Origin: JAEUWI01 sp942492815
GTDB taxonomy: Bacteria; Hydrogenedentota; Hydrogenedentia; Hydrogenedentales; JAEUWI01
Length of the DNA: 64,000 bases
Assembly: GCA_942492815.1 (NCBI GenBank)
Contig: OW818658.1
Location: 124,001-188,000, forward strand
Direction: 5' to 3'
The position numbers were made by a program, and so were the translations under genes. The notes under the pieces are model-generated. The model was not told the DNA's origin. It made no database searches and worked only from the letters and a program-made list of their open reading frames with translations. Positions 59,491-64,000 of the stretch are shown piece by piece. Position 1 is the stretch's first letter. Every line of letters begins with the position of its first letter.

Positions 59491-59675
59491 TATTCACACT
59501 CCTGCATTTAGTTCCCGCCTTCTGGAACGTTTTCGCGGGCTCGGCGGTATACTGATCAGGGCCCGTTACTGTTGGAGTAACACTTTTTCGTGTCCCGTTG
59601 TAACGTGGACGTGTTAGAATGATCCTTGGGCGAAACTTAAAATATGCGCAATTGCGCCGGATGGAGGTATCTCTC

Positions 59676-62432
59676 ATGAGCAGGGCAAGTCATTGGTTGG
59701 CGCTCATACTACTTATACTACCACTCGCCGGGTGTCCCATCATCGATCAGGTGAGGACCTTTACCAGCGCCGACACGGGTAACAATGGTGCGCTGGATGG
59801 GGGCGCGGAAGGCGGCGAAGGGGAAGGCGAATCTCCAGGAACGGACAGTGGCGGCGGCGAAGAGCGGGAGGTTGTGGAGCCCGACGTGATCCGTCGGGTG
59901 GACAACCTGCTCTACGTACTGAATCAGTATCGCGGCCTGACGATTGTCGATCTCGACTCGGATGCCCTGCTGGCCCAGGTGCCCACCACCGGCTATCCGC
60001 GGGATCTTTATTTCGCGAATGGTCAGGCCTATGTGCTCGTGGGTAATGCGGGCTATGGCTACGCCGAGTTCGACGTTGCGGCGAAGGATGTGGCGGTATC
60101 CCCCGGCGGGGAGGCAAGCAGCCGACTTTACGTGGTGGACGTCAGCACACCGGCCGACGCGGCCATTCGTTCGCACATCGATTTTGAAGGCGATCTCGTC
60201 GACAGCCGCCTCGTGGGCAACATCCTCTATGCGGTCACGGCCCACTACGACTATTACTACTATGGCGTCGAAGACGCTGGCAACGAGAGCGGCACCACGG
60301 TGACCAGTATCAATGTGGCCGATCCCGACAATGTCGCGCAGGTAGACGCGCTCGACTTCGAGGGCTCGGGCTATGTGGTTCATGTGAATGCCCAGCGTGC
60401 TTTCGTGGCCAGTTCCGACTGGCAGAACAACGAAACCGATATCACCGTACTCGATATCACCGATCCCGGCGGCGTCATGGTCAACGCGGGTGCGGTGAGT
60501 GTCCGTGGCTACGTGGGGGATCGCTTCAAGCTGGACGAATGGAATGGCGCACTCCGAGTCGTTTCCACGTCGTGGCAAGAGACGAACCAGGTCTATGTGA
60601 CGACCTTTGATCTGACCCAGGCCGCTTTCCCCAAGCTCGCGGAGATGCCCCTGGAGGGTGCCGAGGGCGAGACCCTTTTTGCGACGCGCTTCGACGGTGA
60701 TCGTGCCTACGTGGTGACCTATCTCGTGGTGGATCCGCTCTTCGTGCTGGATCTCAGTGATCCCGCCGCGCCGGCGCTCCTGGGCGCACTGGAAGTGCCC
60801 GGCTACTCCACCCACATCGAGCCCCGCGGCGATCGCCTGATCGCGCTGGGTGTGGATGATACGAACGGCCGCCAGGTGAGCGTCAGTATCTTCGATGTAT
60901 CCGGCAATGGCGCGCCCACCCTCAGCGACCGTGTCAGCTTCGGCGAAGACTGGGCCTGGTCCAACGCCTACGGCGACGTGAAGGCCCTCACGATTCTCGA
61001 TGACGTGATCATCGTTCCCTTCTCTGGATGGAGTGGTGAATCGGGTGGCTTCGAACGCCTCCAGTTTGTTTCCTATACCCAGGATGATCTTGAACTGCGC
61101 GGCAGCGTGGATCTGAGCGGTTCCATCCTGCGTTCCCTCGAATATGGCGCATTCTACTATGGCGTGACGACGGAGCAGGTGGCGAAGATTGATGCAAGCG
61201 ACTTGGACAATCCCGTGGTGGTGTCCTCCATCACCATCGCCGAGAACCTGGTGGACTATCTCGAACTGCCGGGCGGCGAAGGCGTGGAAATCGTGGAGCG
61301 CTACGATGAGGGCCAGGTCCTGGTCCGTACGGTCGATGCGAATCACGATGTCCTTGGTGAAGTGGTCGTGGATATCAGCGCCTTCCAGGGCGCCTATCTG
61401 GCCGGAACCAAGGTGGCCCTCGTGGGAACCGCGTGGGACACGGAGCCGGGCTACGAAGTCGCCCTCGTGGATGTGAGCGCACCCGAGGCCCCCGTGGCGG
61501 GTGCGATCATTGAGGTCGATGTAACCCCGTATTATTTCTACTATGGGTACTACTACGACGGCGGACTTCCCGAACCGGGTACCGACGCGTTGAAAGACGT
61601 GGCCATCGGGATGCCCTATTACAACTTCGGCGGCCAGACCGGCTTCCTGCTGGACAACACACTGGCCCTGCGCTGCTTCTCCAGCGACTTTGATTCCGTG
61701 CTCGGCGGCGAAAGCGCCCAGCAGGGGCTTGCGCTGATCGACCTCGAGACGGGCGAGTTCGAGTCCACGGTGGGTCTCGGCTATTCCTACATCACCTCCC
61801 TCGATGCCGTGGGCGACAAGCTCTATCTGGGCAGCAAAGAGTCCCTGAACGTGCTGCCTTTCGGGCGGCCCCTCGCGGCGTGTTACCTGCAGGAGATCGA
61901 TGTGCTCAACGGCACGGCGGGCCCCGCGGCCAACGTGCCGGGCTACTTCGTGCAGTACGATCCGGCGACGGACGTGCTGACCCTGCGCGATCAGCAGTGG
62001 ACGCCCGAAGGCGGCGTCGAGTCCTCGCTGGAGACGGTGCGTTGGAGCGGCGGCGCAACGGTAGATCCGCTGGACAGCTTGGAAGTACCGGCCTACACGG
62101 CCAATACGGTGGCCACCGGTGACCGCGTATACTTCGATGTGTACTCGCCGGCCTATGGCATCTATCAGGCGGTGGTCGGCGCAGACGGCACCCTTTCCCT
62201 GAGCGAATTGGCGGAGGTTCCGGGCTACTATGGTTCACTGCTTGGCGCGAAGGGGGACGACGTCTTCCTCAGCGTGGGCTATGGCGCCATCGCCCAGTAT
62301 GAATTCAGCGAAGGCGTGGGCACGCAGGTGAGCCTGACGACGGTGTCGGGTTATCCTTCGAAGGTGCGCTTCGGCGCGGAGAATGCCTATTTCCCGGTGG
62401 GCTACTACGGTCTGGTGACCCTGCCGCTGTAA
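59676..62432 (+). CDS. Beta-propeller lipoprotein
   Basis: 918 residues from the ATG at 59676, supported by GGAGG 8 bp upstream; earlier in-frame starts lack it. The lipobox is LPLAGC (Cys20). A GE/S-rich linker follows, then EVVEPDVIRRVDNLLYVLNQ begins the Beta_propel family (PF09826) pattern: repeated TIVDLDSD, LYVVDVSTPAD, ITVLDITDP and LVLDLSDPAAP strands. The family is a secreted WD-40-like propeller of unknown function. The last 400 residues add further blades with many GYYY turns (YYFYYGYYYDGG). It would be held at the outer or inner membrane by the lipid. A strong terminator follows. Confidence 0.88.
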   Translation: MSRASHWLALILLILPLAGCPIIDQVRTFTSADTGNNGALDGGAEGGEGEGESPGTDSGGGEEREVVEPDVIRRVDNLLYVLNQYRGLTIVDLDSDALLAQVPTTGYPRDLYFANGQAYVLVGNAGYGYAEFDVAAKDVAVSPGGEASSRLYVVDVSTPADAAIRSHIDFEGDLVDSRLVGNILYAVTAHYDYYYYGVEDAGNESGTTVTSINVADPDNVAQVDALDFEGSGYVVHVNAQRAFVASSDWQNNETDITVLDITDPGGVMVNAGAVSVRGYVGDRFKLDEWNGALRVVSTSWQETNQVYVTTFDLTQAAFPKLAEMPLEGAEGETLFATRFDGDRAYVVTYLVVDPLFVLDLSDPAAPALLGALEVPGYSTHIEPRGDRLIALGVDDTNGRQVSVSIFDVSGNGAPTLSDRVSFGEDWAWSNAYGDVKALTILDDVIIVPFSGWSGESGGFERLQFVSYTQDDLELRGSVDLSGSILRSLEYGAFYYGVTTEQVAKIDASDLDNPVVVSSITIAENLVDYLELPGGEGVEIVERYDEGQVLVRTVDANHDVLGEVVVDISAFQGAYLAGTKVALVGTAWDTEPGYEVALVDVSAPEAPVAGAIIEVDVTPYYFYYGYYYDGGLPEPGTDALKDVAIGMPYYNFGGQTGFLLDNTLALRCFSSDFDSVLGGESAQQGLALIDLETGEFESTVGLGYSYITSLDAVGDKLYLGSKESLNVLPFGRPLAACYLQEIDVLNGTAGPAANVPGYFVQYDPATDVLTLRDQQWTPEGGVESSLETVRWSGGATVDPLDSLEVPAYTANTVATGDRVYFDVYSPAYGIYQAVVGADGTLSLSELAEVPGYYGSLLGAKGDDVFLSVGYGAIAQYEFSEGVGTQVSLTTVSGYPSKVRFGAENAYFPVGYYGLVTLPL

Positions 62433-62452
62433 TCGAAAATGCATGATTGACA

Positions 62453-62496
62453 GACCGCCGCAGTCGCGAGAGCGACTGCGGCGGTCGTGTTTTTTG
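62453..62496 (+). terminator. Rho-independent terminator
   Basis: A perfect 15-bp stem (62453-62467 with 62472-62486) has a GAGA loop and is followed by GTG and six T residues, 20 bp after the propeller stop. Confidence 0.93.
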
Positions 62497-62571
62497 GGGA
62501 GGGCATAGGTCGGATAGGACAAATAGGACCGATGGCCTTTTCCGATTGGGTGATAACGAACATCGCCCAAA

Positions 62572-62610
62572 TCCCATACGACCCATAAGACCCATAAGAC
62601 CCATAAGACT
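62572..62610. repeat. CCCATAAGAC tandem tract
   Basis: Three full copies of CCCATAAGA(C) preceded by CCCATACGA, the reverse complement of the GGGTCTTATG tract at 38587. It lies between two convergent genes. Confidence 0.75.
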
Positions 62611-62632
62611 TGGCCCGCCCACCACCAAGCAC

Positions 62633-62663
62633 AAAAAAGGCCCGCCCCCAAGGGGGCGGGCCT
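62633..62663 (-). terminator. Rho-independent terminator (minus strand)
   Basis: On the minus strand AGGCCCGCCCCC, a 2-nt centre and GGGGGCGGGCCT form a 12-bp stem running into six T residues, 17 bp after the stop of the metal-binding protein gene. Confidence 0.92.
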
Positions 62664-62679
62664 GAATCAATCGAATTCT

Positions 62680-63324
62680 TTATTTGCCTTCGATCTTGCT
62701 CAGCGCGGCTGTCGGATCTTTGTCCACGCCCTTCTTGCAGCCTTCGCAGCAGAGTTTCACGAGGCGGTTGGCTACGACCATCTCCACTGGGGCATCGCCC
62801 AGGGGCTTGCCGGAGATGGGGCAGGCGGTCGCTTTGTAGTCGGCCTTCTGCGCGTCAATCACCTGCTGATCCAGCTTGGCCAGGAAGGCGGCGGGATCGG
62901 CTTTCACCTTGGCTTCGCACTTGGCGCAGCAGGTTTTCACCAGGCGGTTGCCCACGACGAAAGAAACGCCGCCGTCCTTCAGCTCCGCATCGGAATTGAT
63001 GCAGGTCTTGGTGGGGTAGTGGCTTTCCTGATCCGCGATGAGCTTCGCGTCGATTTCCTTCACAAAGGCCTCGGCGTTGGCATCGAACTTCTTTTTGCAG
63101 CCTTTGCAGCAGAGGCGGACTTCTTTGCCATCCTGAATCAGCACCACCGGGTCACCCATGGAGCCGAGCTTCTCGCCCGACACCGGGCAGGTGCCGAGGG
63201 TATAAGCGTCGCCCACGCGCGCGGCGGCGGTTTCCGGCGTTGCCGCCGCTTCTTCTTTGGCGCCGGCTGAAACAGCGATAGCCACGCCCATGCAGAACAC
63301 ACCGAATCCGTACCAGCTTTTCAT
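62680..63324 (-). CDS. Secreted protein with three CPxSG-CCxxC metal-binding repeats
   Basis: 214 residues from the ATG at 63324, with AGGAAG upstream. A signal peptide (FGVFCMGVAIAVSAGA) precedes three tandem units of about 50 residues at roughly 45-98, 107-155 and 163-212. Each has a first cysteine block (TCPVSGEKLG, TCINSDAEL, ACPISGKPLG) and a second block LCCKGCKKKF / TCCAKCEAKV / LCCEGCKKGV, i.e. CCxxC. The cysteine layout is like YHS/TRASH-type heavy-metal domains, in triplicate. The middle copy has lost the Pro and Gly of CPxSG. The role is probably periplasmic copper, zinc or iron binding or delivery; no transporter is adjacent. Confidence 0.85.
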   Translation of the reverse strand: MKSWYGFGVFCMGVAIAVSAGAKEEAAATPETAAARVGDAYTLGTCPVSGEKLGSMGDPVVLIQDGKEVRLCCKGCKKKFDANAEAFVKEIDAKLIADQESHYPTKTCINSDAELKDGGVSFVVGNRLVKTCCAKCEAKVKADPAAFLAKLDQQVIDAQKADYKATACPISGKPLGDAPVEMVVANRLVKLCCEGCKKGVDKDPTAALSKIEGK

Positions 63325-63519
63325 GATTTGATCTTCCTCATTTTTTGAGCGTCTGCTCCGCCGGGACCCATCCCGCCAGAACGCTGCTGCCTCGATATCG
63401 TTCACATCGCTTAACGATAGCAATGATCCTTCGGAAATGCACCCTTTTTCTGGGGCTCTCACACGCCACTACCCCGTTGTATTCACGCGCGCCCTTCAGG
63501 CGTGTGCTGCGTCCGGGAC

Positions 63520-64000
63520 TCATGGGGCCGCCGCGCCCAGCCTTTCCGCGAACCAGGCCGCCATCCGGGCACATTCCCGATCCACCCCGCGCCAGGGATG
63601 TCCATCGCCATCGTGGGTAAGGAGTTCGGCCTTGCCACCGGCTTCCTGAAGAGCGGCCACGAAGCGGCGGGACTGGCTGTAGGGCACAATGTTGTCTCCC
63701 GTGGCGTGGGCGAGGAGGAAGGGCGGATGGCCTCCGCGGATCTGGTGCAGGGGCGAGATTTCCCGCGCGGCTGTGGCAATTTCGGCATCGGAGTGTGCGC
63801 CGATGCCCTCGGAAAAGAGCATTCGCGCAAGGGTGGGTTCCGAATCGCGGCGGAAATCGAAGGGCCCGGCCCAATAGTCGAGCAGGTCCACCGGGGGGAA
63901 GAACAATCCCGCGGCGGCGATGCTCGTGTCGTACTTGTACCAGGGCAGGCGGGCACGCGGGTCGGCGGGCTGGGGGTTCAGGGCCACCAGCGCGGCCAGG
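63520..64000 (-). CDS. Alpha/beta hydrolase (esterase), N-terminus outside the window
   Basis: The minus-strand frame ends with a stop at 63520 and stays open to the right edge, giving the last 160 residues. The catalytic Asp is in LAHATGDNIVPYSQS and the His in DGDGHPW, the normal order of acid and base in the esterase/prolyl-oligopeptidase-like fold (BD-FAE type). The Ser lies upstream, outside the window. Asn-Pro rich ALNPQPADPRAR marks the segment between. The substrate is unknown; relatives cut acyl or feruloyl esters of plant sugars, which would fit this window. Confidence 0.78.
   Translation of the reverse strand, partial: LAALVALNPQPADPRARLPWYKYDTSIAAAGLFFPPVDLLDYWAGPFDFRRDSEPTLARMLFSEGIGAHSDAEIATAAREISPLHQIRGGHPPFLLAHATGDNIVPYSQSRRFVAALQEAGGKAELLTHDGDGHPWRGVDRECARMAAWFAERLGAAAP

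Noticed and set aside
59718..61346. A 542-codon minus-strand frame opposite the beta-propeller lipoprotein
   Set aside because: The plus strand has a lipobox and propeller repeats.
1..64000. tRNA or rRNA genes
   Set aside because: No stretch showed the TPsiC-arm pattern with a matching acceptor stem, nor any rRNA-like segment, on either strand by eye.

Overview
The window is a GC-rich chromosomal segment of a Gram-negative bacterium. The outer-membrane lifestyle is supported by three lipobox proteins, signal peptidase II, a phosphoheptose isomerase (LPS heptose branch) and MltG. The style is that of the PVC-like / Hydrogenedentes type of genome: large secreted proteins joined by glycine-glutamate dipeptide linkers, H-x-DG type prepilins with the FTLIELLVVIAIIGILAAIL head, many secreted glycan-active proteins, and intergenic spaces filled with paired palindromes. 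That lineage is inferred from style only; no rRNA or tRNA gene is present to confirm it.

Layout. 1-12.7 kb: carbohydrate-facing and envelope genes (a partial Asp-box protein, a PL10-like pectate lyase, a Gfo/Idh/MocA oxidoreductase, two lipoproteins, a membrane-anchored TPR protein, a large Ig-like protein with 21 GE dipeptides, an alpha/beta hydrolase, a PlsC-like acyltransferase and a secreted beta-propeller glycosidase-like protein). 13-17.7 kb, minus strand: lspA, a cysteine-less FmdB-like protein, malate dehydrogenase, an MBOAT acyltransferase and gmhA. 17.7-27.4 kb, plus strand: two paralogous prepilins with a small His-rich membrane protein between them, TrkH, two tandem TerC paralogues (the second fused to a PGPGW domain), a membrane-anchored M16 peptidase, and a third pilin-like protein translationally coupled to it. 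27.4-29.2 kb is a non-coding tandem array of exactly 288-bp units in A-B-A-B-A-B order. 29.3-41.3 kb: an M24 peptidase-fold protein lacking the usual metal ligands, an MFS transporter, a polysaccharide deacetylase with a divergent AraC regulator, two unknown proteins, an AAC(3)-family acetyltransferase, a deoxyhypusine-synthase-like protein and alaS. 41.6-48.0 kb: an EF-hand/FN3/CFI-box surface protein, ruvX-mltG, and a hybrid histidine kinase. 48.1-55.0 kb: a 2288-residue secreted adhesin-like protein. 55.3-64 kb: a GHMP kinase, rsmI (which appears to start at ATC), a YtrA-type GntR regulator, the nnrE-yggT-pcm operon, a beta-propeller lipoprotein, a three-repeat CPxSG/CCxxC metal-binding protein, and a truncated esterase.

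How the parts fit. Most loci are single genes or short operons. Two themes recur: surface proteins built from linker plus repeat domains plus a C-terminal membrane tail, and polysaccharide or sugar handling. Housekeeping genes (mdh, lspA, alaS, ruvX-mltG, rsmI, pcm, nnrE) are interspersed. The most unusual features are the higher-order 288-bp array, the paired-palindrome (REPIN-like) elements at seven or more intergenic places, the ATC start of rsmI, the TerC-PGPGW fusion, the dyad over the promoter of the His-rich protein, and the shared C-terminal tail design of the surface proteins.
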